DNA from: Porphyra umbilicalis
Lineage: Eukaryota > Rhodophyta > Bangiophyceae > Bangiales > Bangiaceae
Reading direction: 5' to 3'
DNA length: 64,000 nucleotides
Assembly (NCBI GenBank): GCA_002049455.2
Contig: KV918798.1
Coordinates: 124,001-188,000 of the forward strand
Part shown: piece by piece, positions 10,809-20,763 of the stretch
Position numbering within the stretch: the stretch's first letter is position 1
Layout: every line of letters begins with the position of its first letter
Program-made: the position numbers and the translations under genes
The notes under the pieces: model-generated
What the model saw: only the letters and a program-made list of their open reading frames with translations
Databases searched by the model: none
What the model was told of the DNA's origin: nothing

Positions 10809-11740
10809 TCACATGTGGCGCACAGGCCCCTGCGGCCCGCTCAACACGCTGAGAGGAGGCCCACTATCCTCTCCACCCGCCTCATAGCCATCGAGGGTGC
10901 CCCGCTGCCCTGCCCACCCGCACAATGCATGTCCGCAGCGGCACGAGGATTGCAAAAAGAGGGCCGCTCGAAGGGGCAAACGTAGTCGTCCTGCGACGGG
11001 AAGGGGCCACACCAGCCACTCATTCGCGGCTGCGGCGGCAAAACAAAATGCGGCGGGGTAGCAAAAGAGAATGCGACGGGGTGGCAAAGGAGAATGCGAC
11101 GGGGTGGCAAAGGAGAATGCGACGGGGTGGCAAAGAACAATGCGACGAGATAGCAAAGGAGGATACCATGAGAGCCATCGATTCCAGCGCAATGGCGCAG
11201 CAGAGCCTCGCATGCCAGCATCAAATTTCGCACAGGGTGCAGAGTAGTGTCTGTCGGCGGCAAACGTGGAGCCGCCCAGGCCGCCAGCGACCCCCCACAG
11301 AGCACCATTGTCACGGGGAAAAGGGGTGCAACTCAGACATGACGCGCGACGGCCCGAACCACAACGGAGGCACAGCCGGTGCTGCAGAAAGAGAGCCCTC
11401 AACAAGCTCAGAGAGGGGGGAGCTGGGAGGAGCAGCGGCCTATGTCCAAGACAGTGCGCCGCCGACAGGTGGGGACGTGAGGTACGGCTGTTACCGATCT
11501 GACGCCAGGCGGGTGGGTGGCGCACGGGTGTGAGTGTTGCTGCAAAAGTGGACGAGAAGGAGACCCCTCTTGCGCACGTCCAGCCATGCCGTCTGACGAG
11601 GGAGAGATCTGGAAACCGCTGGCGTTTGTGGATTTTCATTGGATGCCACACTCAACTCGCTCCCGTGAGGCACTCGGGACTTAGTGGTCCACATCGGGTT
11701 TGGGCAAACGTCGACGACAACTAACGTTGCAATTTTTAGA
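10809..11740. other. intergenic, contains one short tandem repeat
   Basis: Overlapping frames on both strands lack domains. The longest (minus, 280 codons) is of the same kind. The only structured feature is the 23-bp repeat at 11048-11162. Confidence 0.4.
11048..11162. repeat. 23-bp tandem repeat, five copies
   Basis: Five adjacent copies of a 23-bp unit beginning ATGCGACGGGGTGGCAAAGG, at 11048, 11071, 11094, 11117 and 11140. The second and third copies are identical; the first, fourth and fifth carry a few changes each. Confidence 0.9.
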
Positions 11741-11745
11741 AAAGC

Positions 11746-11982
11746 ACCATGTATTGCATGATTCGTCCATGGCTACAGGCTGCTGTTAGTGATTTGATGA
11801 CCCCCGAGCAGGAGGAGTTCAACGACACGATGAAGGTGCCACGGACGGCCGTTGAGTGGGGGTTCAAGGATGTTAAGCGGACGTGCTCCCTAGACTTCCC
11901 GCGAAAAGTAAAGGTCGGAGAGTGCCCTGTTGGCCTCCTGTACCTCACGGCTGCCCTGATTTGGAACCTTCGATGCTGTGCC
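11746..11982 (+). pseudogene. C-terminal remnant of a PIF/Harbinger transposase (DDE_Tnp_4)
   Basis: The plus frame reads YCMIRPWLQAA, then TPEQEEFNDTMKVPRTAVEW, then GFKDVKRTCSLDFPRKVKVG and PVGLLYLTAALIWNLRCC. This is the well-conserved C-terminal block of DDE_Tnp_4 transposases: VEW carries the catalytic Glu and the PVGLLY...LLWN block follows it. Nothing of the first two Asp blocks is found upstream, so most of the gene is missing or lies beyond an unseen intron (an acceptor-like TTTTTAG lies just upstream, near 11740). A 132-bp foldback MITE begins two bases after this block and cuts off the usual end of the protein. Confidence 0.75.
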
Positions 11983-11984
11983 TA

Positions 11985-12116
11985 CAGCCGTTCTCCCAAA
12001 AATCTCGCACTCCAACTGTTGCAAAAGAGTTCCAAATCGGCCTCTGCGGGGTCGCAGAGGCCGATTGGGAACTCTTTTGCAACTGTTGGAGTGCGGGATT
12101 TTTGGGAGAACGGCTG
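11985..12116. mobile_element. 132-bp foldback MITE, copy 1 (TA-flanked)
   Basis: Nearly perfect palindrome. The ends are CAGCCGTTCTCC and its complement GGAGAACGGCTG, the arms are about 64 bp with only two mismatches, and the loop is four bases around 12050. It is flanked by TA at 11983-11984 and 12117-12118, the target duplication of Tc1/mariner elements. It carries no open frame and so depends on a transposase elsewhere. It sits directly behind the Harbinger transposase remnant. Confidence 0.92.
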
Positions 12117-12118
12117 TA

Positions 12119-14242
12119 CGGCGGCGCAACCTCCACATTCTTCAAGTGCCCCCCGCCCACCTGGGAAGAGGACCTGGGGCTACACGAAGAAGGCAGCGAC
12201 GGTCTCACTGCCGATGACCCTGGTGCAGAAGGGTAAGCCGGTTGTGGAGATGAGGACGGTTCTGGCGCGGGCGCGTCGCTGGACGCTGTTGTGCTCGGTA
12301 GTGGCAGCAACGCCGATGGCACGGGAGAGGGAGCTGCCGAGTAACGCAGTTGAAACGGCTGTCTTGGCGGATGTCCCGCGCTTGGACGCGGAGTTGGGAG
12401 ATCTGTCCGGTCTCTAGCTTGCGGGTCGTCGGCGGCCAGCGCGGCGGGCGGCCTGCCATCAGCGGCCGCGCCGTTCTCTCCAGCGGCCGCACCAGGACGC
12501 TCGTGGCCATGACCGTGTGCATCGAGCAGGCGCTCCACGTCGCTGTCGACGCGGCCATCGCTGCTGCCGCGGCCACATCGTACGCCAGCGGCGGCGGCCT
12601 CTGCCCAGACGCAGCGGCCGCCGTAACCATCACCGCCGCCGCCGCCGCCGCATCCGCGGCCGACCGTAAAGCCGCCGCCGCGATGGCGCGCCTCCACCGT
12701 ATCCTCCTTGTTGGCCGCGACTGTTCGCTGCGGTAGGTCCGAGATTTCTTCATCGTAGGCGCTGTGTGGCCACTCATAACCGTGGCGGCTGCGCGCGGGG
12801 TAGCGCGCAAGCCGCTCGCCGTGGCGGCCGCGGTCAATTTCAACGCCCTCGCCATGGGCAACGCGCACATCGTGCGCTCGGTCGCCGAAACGGGCGCCGT
12901 CGGCAGTACCTACGTTTGCCGAACTTGCTCTTGGCTCTCCGGCGGCACCGAGTGGCCGCTGCTTGACTGGCGCGCTTGCCGCTCTAAATTCCGTCCCAAT
13001 CTCGACCGCTGGGCACCCGCGCGTCTTCGGTGACAACGCGTCACCTGATTTTCCTCCTTTCTTCATCCTCGCCGTGGCCTTTCGCGGCCCGCGCCGCCGC
13101 CTGCGTCGCCGACCTTGGACCTGGCACTCCCACTTCCCTCCACCGGCGGCGTGCCGTTGCGGAATTCGTAGCCTCCGAACGGGCGGCACCGGGCGGCGTT
13201 GCCGTTTCCGCCGCCGCCGTCACCGTCTCCGCCGAGTCAGCGACATCGTGCGCCGCGGTTAGCGGTAGTCGACCGACAGCCGCCCCTGCGCTCCCCCCCC
13301 CGCTCCCGGTGCCGCGGCGACGCCGCTGGGAGGGGCGTCAAACGGAGTGGTCCGACCGCTCGCTGCCGCGCTGGCTGCGTCGGCAGAGGGCGCCATTGCC
13401 GCTTGATCAGCCATCACTGCCGCCGGCACCTGCGGCGGGTCTTTTTTCCGCCAGCTGGCATCCCTCGGTGGCAGAGAGGGTGCCATGGCGGCGATTGTGG
13501 GCGCGGACGCACCGTGGGCGGCTGGGACGGGGTACGTGGGCGATAGCGCCCCCTCCTCCACGTCGGCGGCGCCGTTCTGGGCGCGGCGGCGCGCTTTGCG
13601 CCGCCGGCGGGGATGATAGCCCGACACCGTGCGCCGGGGCGTCAGCGGTCAGCTGCAAGGCGCGCTGCCACCGTTGCTGCGGTGTAGTCGGTGCCGGTCG
13701 GGTGGTTGACAGGGATTTGATCGTTGGAAAGCGGCGCGCGGGTGCCTGTTGACCGGGGCGCAGTGGGCGCCGCCCACGGCCGCTCGTCGGTCGGTGGGTT
13801 GCTCGTGGCAATGCGTATCAGGCGTGGGCATCGGGGGCAGGGCTGCCGACGTAACGACGCGGTCAGGTAGTTGGGTTTGTCATGGTGGCAGTGGGGGGGA
13901 GGGGGAGGGGCAAACAAGACTATAAAGGGTTGGGTAGGTGGCTGTGGCGGGGGGGGACGGCTCGTCGAAAACTCGCTCGCTGCACTCTGGGTGTGCATGC
14001 CAGCGCTATGGGAGTGGAGGTTGTACACCGCTCACCACCCACCGTGCACCGCCGCCCCATTTTGTGTCAGGGCTGACTTCGACGGTATTGGTGTTGCCCC
14101 CACCCGTGCCACAAGCCTTGCATCGTCGGCGGCTGCGGTGAATGGTTGGGACCAGTGTCTGTCGCCACCATACTCTTCCCTCCGCCCGCCTACGCGTGGG
14201 CGGTGTCACAATCTTGTGGGGTTGGGCCTTGTGGCGGCGGCG
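12119..14242. other. GC-rich stretch, no supported gene
   Basis: Ala/Arg/Gly-rich frames are open on both strands (minus 414 codons at 11945-13189, plus 240 codons at 13030-13752). A 122-codon minus frame at 13259-13627 starts at an ATG (MSGYHPRRRRKARRR) and has a plausible Pro/Ala-rich composition, but no domain. None can be called a gene with confidence. Confidence 0.35.
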
Positions 14243-14244
14243 TA

Positions 14245-14376
14245 CAGCCGTTCTCCAAAAACTCCCGCACTCCAACTGTTGCAAAAGAGTTTCAAATCGC
14301 CCTCTACGACCCCACAGAGGCCGATTTGGAACACTTTTGGAACAGTTGCAGTGCGGGAGTTCACGGAAAACGGCTG
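14245..14376. mobile_element. 132-bp foldback MITE, copy 2 (TA-flanked)
   Basis: Same length (132 bp), same CAGCCGTTCTCC end and same orientation-free foldback structure as the copy at 11985-12116, flanked by TA at 14243-14244 and 14377-14378. Its two arms have diverged from each other more (for example TTCACGGAAAACGGCTG at the right end), so it looks older than copy 1. Confidence 0.92.
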
Positions 14377-14505
14377 TAGGTGTCCGATCCTCTCATTCAG
14401 GAGGGCGCAGAGCACGACAAACATTCTCGGAGCCTGCCGCACGAAAACAAGAACAGTGAGAGATACAGTAAAGGCCAGGTACCAAAGAATGTTCAAGATA
14501 CTTAA

Positions 14506-15164
14506 CAACACAACCTTTCGCTCGACTCGACGGGACCCCGCCCCCCTGCCAAACTCGTCAGGACCCCCTCCCCCCCCAGTCGCACCATCACCGTCGCTTC
14601 CTCCGGCGGGGTCCGCCACGCCGGGTGGCTCGCCGCCGTCGCCAACGCGGTGGCGGAGCGCACCGCGTCTGCCGCGGCGGAGCGCCTTGCCACCGACGCG
14701 GCGGCGGCCGAGGCACGCCCGCTGCGCACCGAGCAGAACAATGTGCTCGCCGCGTCGCTCGCCGTGGACGCGGCGCGGGATCGAGCAGGGACGGTGTCGG
14801 CGGCGACGGCGGCCGACGCGGCATCTGCAGTGGCCGCGGCGGCGGCGGCGGCGGCCAAGGCGGCAGCCGCCGACGCGGCGGCCGCCGACGAGGTGGCCGC
14901 CGAAGAGGTGGCCGCCGAAGAGGTGGCCGCCGACGAGGTGGCCGCCGACGAGGTGGCCGCCGACCTCGCGGCCGTGACGGGGGCGTTCGCGGTGGGGCCG
15001 CTCGAGCCGTCCGAGGGCGCCCCGAGCGCCGTCGCCGTGTGCGTGCGGCTCCCCGCCGGGCGGGGCGGGGGCCTATGCGGGCGCCGCTTTGGGACGACGA
15101 GCGGCTCGCGCGGGTGTTTTTGTGGCTCGCCGCCGAGGCGGACGTCGACGGCTACCCCATTTAA
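14506..15164 (+). CDS. C-terminal part of a UAS/UBX-domain protein, 5' end not found
   Basis: The plus frame from 14506 has no ATG. It contains LRTEQNNVLAASLAVDAARD, which matches the LReEQDxAYxxSLxxDr motif that precedes the UBX domain in FAF1/UBXD8/PUX10-type p97/Cdc48 adaptors. It is followed by an Ala-rich helix with five repeats of about VAADE and then VCVRLPAGR. Moving one frame near 15063-15075 gives PMRAPLWDDERLARVFLWLA and a stop at 15164, as expected for the end of a UBX fold (VRLPDG...L..V..FV). The UAS/thioredoxin-like part is not seen. It may lie in an upstream exon (an acceptor-like CCCCCCCAG precedes 14580) or be lost. A second MITE copy lies 130 bp upstream. The role is inferred from the motifs only. 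Confidence 0.5.
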
Positions 15165-15922
15165 GGAGCACAGCGCGGCAGAGTGTGGCCGGTCGCCGCA
15201 GAAGCAGCAGCGGGCGCAGAAGTCGCCGCCTCCATCGGTCCCGCCCATCGCCCCCCCAGACCGCCAACCCTATAAGCAGCGCCCGGAAAAAAAAAAAAAA
15301 CCACGCTACTCCGTGGCACGCCCACTCCTGCCGTAATGGGAGGGGGCATCACCGACCGAAATGCAGCGCAGCCGGGAGAAAAGAGACGCCGTCGAAAAGG
15401 GTGCCAGCCCCCGCCCGTCGCCGCCACCGATACCCCCACCGCCGGCAGCGACGGGCCGACCCCAACGCCCACCGACCCGCAATGCCCACCCGCAGGTGGT
15501 GGCACCCGCCAGAAGGCAAAGCCCGTACTCGAGACGGCGCCCCGCGCGGCCGTCACGGCCTGCGTCGCCACGCTGCCGTCGCCACCCGCACACATCTACG
15601 TGGCAGGCGCAGCGCCTGCCCATGGCTCCCCCCGCCACCAGCCGCACGTACATGCAGATGCGCACCGCGACGGGCGGCTGCCAAAGCACACCGTTGACCA
15701 CGCGGTAGCCGTCGGTGGTGCCACCACCCGCCCGCCAGCCCGCCCGCCCGCCCGCCTGCCCGCCCGCCCAGCGACCCTCCGCCAAGCCCACTCTGCCGCC
15801 CACGTCGAGCCCCCCTCCCATGCCACCCCCAGTCAGTTCAACATGTTGGTCTGTACACGCCACGCGGCGCAGCCGCCGTGACCGGAGTCCGCGCGGCGGT
15901 TACCGCCGCCCCCCCCTCGCCC

Positions 15923-16962
15923 CTAAGGATCCCGCGGAGCGGCGCGCTTGCCCCGCTTGGAGATTACCAGCCGCGCCCCCGAGGAGGCCGCCCGCGCGGC
16001 GCCCGCCCGTGGCGCCGGCCGCGTGATGCGTCGCAGCGGCACGCCCGCCGCCGTGTGCGGGGGCGGAGCGCCCGCCGCCGCCGCTGCCGCTGCGGCGGCG
16101 GCGCCGCCCGACCCGCTCGCGCTGCCCCCGTTGGAGGAGACGGTCGTTGCCCGCCGCCGCGGTGGCGGCACCGCCGGCAGCTGCGGCGGGGGGTGGCCCG
16201 CGGCGGCGGCCGCCGCCGCCACGCCCACGATGGACGGGGGCGGGGCCGCTGGCGCCGCCGTCAACCTTGCCGTGCGGACGCGGGCGGTGGTGGATCCCCG
16301 CGGGCGCCCGCGGGGTTTTGGGGTAGCGGCGGCGGCGGCTGCCGCGGCCGCCGCCGCCGCCGGCTTGAAGAGCCCCTCGGTAATTTGGAGCCCCAAGTTG
16401 CGCTTCTTCCGCGCCCGCACCGCCCGCCACGCCTCGTCCCCGGCGTGCGCCATGCAGTGCACCGCCCAGTCACCACACGTCGACGCTTCCACGTCGCACA
16501 CGTAGCAAAAGCACTTGGCGCACGTGACCGTGTTGGCCGCCACCGCCGCGTACGTGACGGCCGCTTGGAAAGAGTGGGCGGGGCAGTCGGCGCGGCCGTG
16601 CGCGTACACGTGGGTGGTCGTCGCGACCATCTCCATGTCGTCCCCAAGGGAAACGGCGGGCGCCGCGGGGGCCACCGGGGGGGGGGGGTGGGGGCAACAA
16701 CGACCGCCACGTCGGCGCTGCCGGCGCGAGTCGCACGGCGATTGGCGATCGGCTCATCGTCACTGTCGGCGGCGGGGGCGGCGCCGCCACCCCGACCCCG
16801 ACGCCGCGCCGCCGGTCGGCCCCCCGTCGGGGTCGTCTCCGTCACGATGACCAAGTCGTCATCATCCTCATCGTCGGCAATTTCAATCACCCGGTCCGCG
16901 TCGTCAGCGGGGGCCGCGGGGAGCCCGCCGTCGTCAACGCGCGTCGCGGACGCGGTGGCCAT
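15923..16962 (-). CDS. Cys-rich CFCYVCD-domain protein with acidic SIM-like N-terminus
   Basis: The start ATG is at 16962. The N-terminal frame reads DRVIEIADDEDDDDLVIVTE: two hydrophobic cores (VIEI, LVIV) beside acidic runs, as in SUMO-interaction motifs. The frame then changes at a G12 run (16677-16688) and continues as DMEMVATTTHVYAHGRADC, CAKCFCYVCDVEASTCGDW and HCMAHAGDEAW. This Cys/His pattern with CxCYVCD...CxxW is known from plant proteins such as RPM1-interacting protein 13 and is probably a small zinc site. Poly-Ala tracts, an AT-hook-like KPRGRPRG and a basic C-terminus (SKRGKRAAPRDP) follow, suggesting a nuclear, DNA-associated protein. The stop is at 15923. Function is unknown. 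It lies head-to-tail with the FAD oxidoreductase and converges on the UBX gene. Confidence 0.7.
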
Positions 16963-17493
16963 GCCGCCGAGCACAGAGGAAGGGGGAGGTGCGGCCGCGA
17001 CGCAACAGACCGGGCGTCGTCGGCCACCCAGCCCCTGCAAATGGACGGAGCGAAAGCGGGAAGAGGGAGAGATCGGACAAGGGGGGGAGGGGGGGGGAGG
17101 TGCCGCGGCAGGTGCCGCCGGTCGGTCCACCACGAGGGGGCCGTCCGTCCCAGGTGGGAGACTGACCGCGGGGGGCGGGTGGGCATCTGCGCCGCGGCAC
17201 TCATCCACGGAGTTCCCCTCGTTCGGGCCACACACGCGGGCTGCCAGAGGAGCCCACAGCGTGGCGGAGTGGGAATTAGGCGGACTGGCCGCAGCAGCAG
17301 TTGCCCGAAAGCATCGTATCGTGCATCCAGGAGCAGCCGCCAACGAGCGCCCGGCACGGGATTGAGCGCTCGAAAACTGGTCGACGCTTGGCCACCGTGA
17401 GCCACCAAACAAACGAGAGCGTGGCACACCCCCTGTTGCCAAACTATGGATACGCACGTGCACGCTCCTTCTGTGACACCGCCTCCCTCCCCC

Positions 17494-19598
17494 CTACCCA
17501 TGGTAATCCCGCCCTGACCCCCACTTCCACGCTTCCGCCCACCGGCGCAACCAAAACCGGCGGCGGCCGCCGACGCGATCGGCCAAGCCGACCGCCCCCC
17601 CCCCCAACAACCTGTCCGCCGCCGCGTACGCGCCGAGCGCCACAAAGTGGCCACTCCACCGCGCGAGCGCGCCCGGTCCGAGAAAGGCGGTGAGGCGGAG
17701 GGCGAGCAGCGGGTCGGTCAGGCCCATCCGCCCGACCGTCGCCGCGAGCGCCCCAAACTGCACCACGTCTTGGAGGAAGGGCCGGAGCGTCGTCGGCCCG
17801 AGCGCTCGCATTGAGTCCATGTTCCGCCACAGCGTGTCGTTAATGAGGGTGGGGGAGAGGAGCGCCGGCAACGGGGGGGGGGGGCACCCCCCTCCATGGT
17901 CGAGGGCGTTGCCGCCGTCGCCGCCGCCGCCGCCGCCGCCGCCGCCTCGGCCGGGGCGGCGGGGACGGACATGGCCCGTTGGAAGAGCCACGTCGACGAC
18001 AGCGACGGGAGGTATGGGGACACGCCGCGGAGGCAGTCTCGGCACAGCAGCGCGTCCGACTCGTCGGCCAGCACGTCGTGGAGCGCGGTGGTCAGGCGGG
18101 GCAGGTGCCGCGCGAGCGCCCCAAAGCCCCCAAAACTAATCGGCGACTGCACGCCCGACGCGTCGCCGACGTGGAGCACCCGATCCCAGGTCGCCGGCAG
18201 CGGCGAGGCGCTCGCATAGGAGGGAAAGAAGCCAAACAGGCTGCGCACGGGCGCCACGTCGGCGAGCGCCGCGTCGACGGCGGCGGCGTCCGCGTCGGGG
18301 GCGACGAGGCCCTGGTAGGCGGGCATGCGCGCGAGGTACGTGTCAAAGAGCGCCGTCAACGACGGGCGAGACGGGGCCGTGTCGAGGTAGGCAAACATGT
18401 AGGTGGTCCGCCGCGAACGACCCGCCGCCGGCGGCGCGTCGCCGGCGGGGGTGGCGGCGGGGAAGGCCTCCCAAAAGTACTGCGTGCGGGCGCCAGCGTC
18501 AATGTCATTGACGGCGACGAGGAGGTCCCCGCCCTCGTTGGACGGCCACGCCGCTTCCGCGCAGCTGCCGACCACGACGCACACGCCGTCTGGGCGGGCG
18601 CCCCGCCGCGCCTGCGCGGCAATGGGTGAAAATGAGCCCGCCGCGTCGATCAGCAGCCGCGCGCGCACGGTGCGGGTGCCATCGTCGCCGGCACCACCGC
18701 CACCGCCGTCCACCGTGCCGCCCCCGCCCGCCCCCTGTGCGCCCACCACCGCCCGCCGGTCGACGGCGCGGAGGGTGACGTCCACCCCCCCCGCCGTCAC
18801 GTCCGCCCGCACAAAGGCGTGGTAGTCGAGGAGGACCCCCCCCCCGCCACAAACGCGTCCTTGACGAGCGCAATCAGACCCGCCGGGTCGACGCCCACGT
18901 TGAGGACGTCCCGCACGTACACCTCCCGGGGGCGGCCGCCCGCCGTGGGCGGAAACGCCACGCGGGCCGGATTGTACTCTGAGACGAGGACGGCTTCGAG
19001 TTGGGCGGGCGTCAGCAGCCCCTGATCGACGAGCACCCCGAGCTCCGCGCGGCTAATGTTCCACTCTTGGGCCCGGCCGACGAGCGGGCCGCGCTCGACG
19101 ACCGCCACCAAGTGGCCGGCGCGCACGAGGGCGGCGCCGACAAAGATGCCGAGCGTGCCGCCCACAATAACCGCGTCGACGGTCGCGGTGAGGGCGGTTG
19201 CGGGGGCGGGCGCGGCGGCGGCGTCGCCCGCAAAGATGACGGGGGGGGGGGGGGGGGGGGGGTCGGCGACCGGAGGCGCGACCACGCGCCGTCGGCGCGG
19301 GAGAGGCCAATGGTCGCGTCGCCGCCAGTAGCGCGCGCGAGGTAGTCGGCGACGCGGGGGGGAGGGTTGGGGGGGCGGTGGGAGGGGGGGGGGGGGGGGG
19401 TCAAGGACGGGGGGGGGGGGCGGCGGTCATGCGCAGGGCGCGCGCGGCCGTCTGTGACTTTAGGCGGGGCGCCAGGGGGGCGCGTCGCCCGCCAACGTGG
19501 GGGGTGCGCGCCGCATGCCGCGCCGGCCCGCCACTGCCGGCCGTCGAAGCGGGGGTGCAGCGTGCAACGCCGGCCGGCGCGCCGACAAACGCCGCCAT
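17494..19598 (-). CDS. plastid FAD-dependent oxidoreductase (lycopene-cyclase-like fold)
   Basis: The start ATG at 19598 opens a typical red-algal plastid leader (MAAFVGAPAGVARCTPAS, no acidic residues, Arg/Ser/Ala-rich). After frame changes at G/C runs, the FAD-binding motif appears: VDAVIVGGTLGIFVGAALVR ending in VVERG, the beta-alpha-beta fold with its closing Glu. Next come EWNISRAELGVLVDQGLL and SEYNPARVAF, then LLIDAAGSFSPIA and LHVGDASGVQSPISFGGFG, the second FAD contact with the Asp of the GD box. The C-terminus reads LINDTLWRNMDSM and ends SGRDYHG. This pattern is known from cyanobacterial and plant plastid flavoproteins near lycopene cyclases and monooxygenases; the substrate is unknown. 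The frame must change at least four times, near 19.40 kb, at G22 (19241-19262), at the C10 near 18836-18845 and at the G12-type run near 17872-17883. Confidence 0.78.
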
Positions 19599-19599
19599 A

Positions 19600-20763
19600 G
19601 CAGTAGAGCGAGAAGGAAGGTTCTTGCAACAAACAGAGGCAGAAAAGCTTGGTAGGCAATGAAGGGGACCACAGACTGGCTGATGCCACTGTTGCCGGCA
19701 GCGGGGGAGCGCGAGCAAAACTTGTTTGGGGGGGAGGCGTGAGCGTGGAAGAGGTGCGCCTCTGGGCCTGGGCGATGCCGCGCGTGGGCTCCGAAGCCGC
19801 CACGCCCAGCCGCAGGCCCGGAGCCTCCACGGCCGGGCGGCTCGCGCATGCCATGTACTTCTTGTCTCGTTCACTTCCAAGTGGTTCATAGATCGTGTGT
19901 ACTTACTTTTTGATCCTGGTGCTCATCCCCGCCGTCGTCTTGCATCGTCCCCTTTGACGTTCTTGGCATCGAATCCCGATCCATTCTGCTCGATGCACAT
20001 CAGCCACATCTTTGACCGGTTTCGATGTTGCTATGGATGTGGATCGGATGTCCAATCCCATCGACCTCTGCGATACAGGCATACAGTCAAGCCCCGATGA
20101 ACAGACTTAGGACCTCGCCAAAACTCAGAGCACGCTGACGCAGGTTGTGGCCCAGAATGAGCTTCCGAGAGCCAGTGCGAGCCCACACCGAGCCCGCTGG
20201 GCCTTTACAGCCCAATAGGCACTCCAGCTGTCACCTCATTGGCCCTGAGCCCAGCTTGTCCAGCGCAGTGTTGTGAGTTTGTCAATTCGCAGCTTTGACA
20301 GTGCCTTGCACGAGTCGCTGCGCGCAGGCGCTCAAGTCGTGCGGCGGAGAGGAGACCGTTCGTCGTCCTGGTGCCTCGAGCGGGGCAATTCTGGCGACTG
20401 GGCGACTTCCCCGCCAACTCGCACAAGGTGGGCTGCCGTGACGTCCGAGTCGGGGTGCGTCGCCCACAACGGCACCGGCTGGGGTGGTATCCCCCGCCGC
20501 TGGCGCTCGGCATTGGTGGCCAGGTCGCTGGGAAAGGGCACTTGGCCAAAGGTGGCTGCGTCTTCGAGGGGGGGGCGGGGCAACAAGAAGCGGCTCGGCA
20601 GTGAAGGCGTACTGTTGGCACGGCCCTGTGCGCGCGCGGCCGCTTTGTGCGCGTGCGGCCGCGCAGGCAGGTGGTATTTCTTGCTACCGTGCTTTGCTCG
20701 GAGGAGTGAAGGGGAGAGGCCGGGGAGCGATGCGTCAATAGACGCATAAAACAGAGTAGAGCT
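19600..20763. other. intergenic, no gene seen
   Basis: This includes the upstream region of the flavoprotein and the downstream flank of the Plavaka-like element. Composition is less GC-biased after 19.85 kb. No domain, clear repeat or RNA gene is recognised, and no terminal inverted repeat of the neighbouring element could be fixed by eye. Confidence 0.4.
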
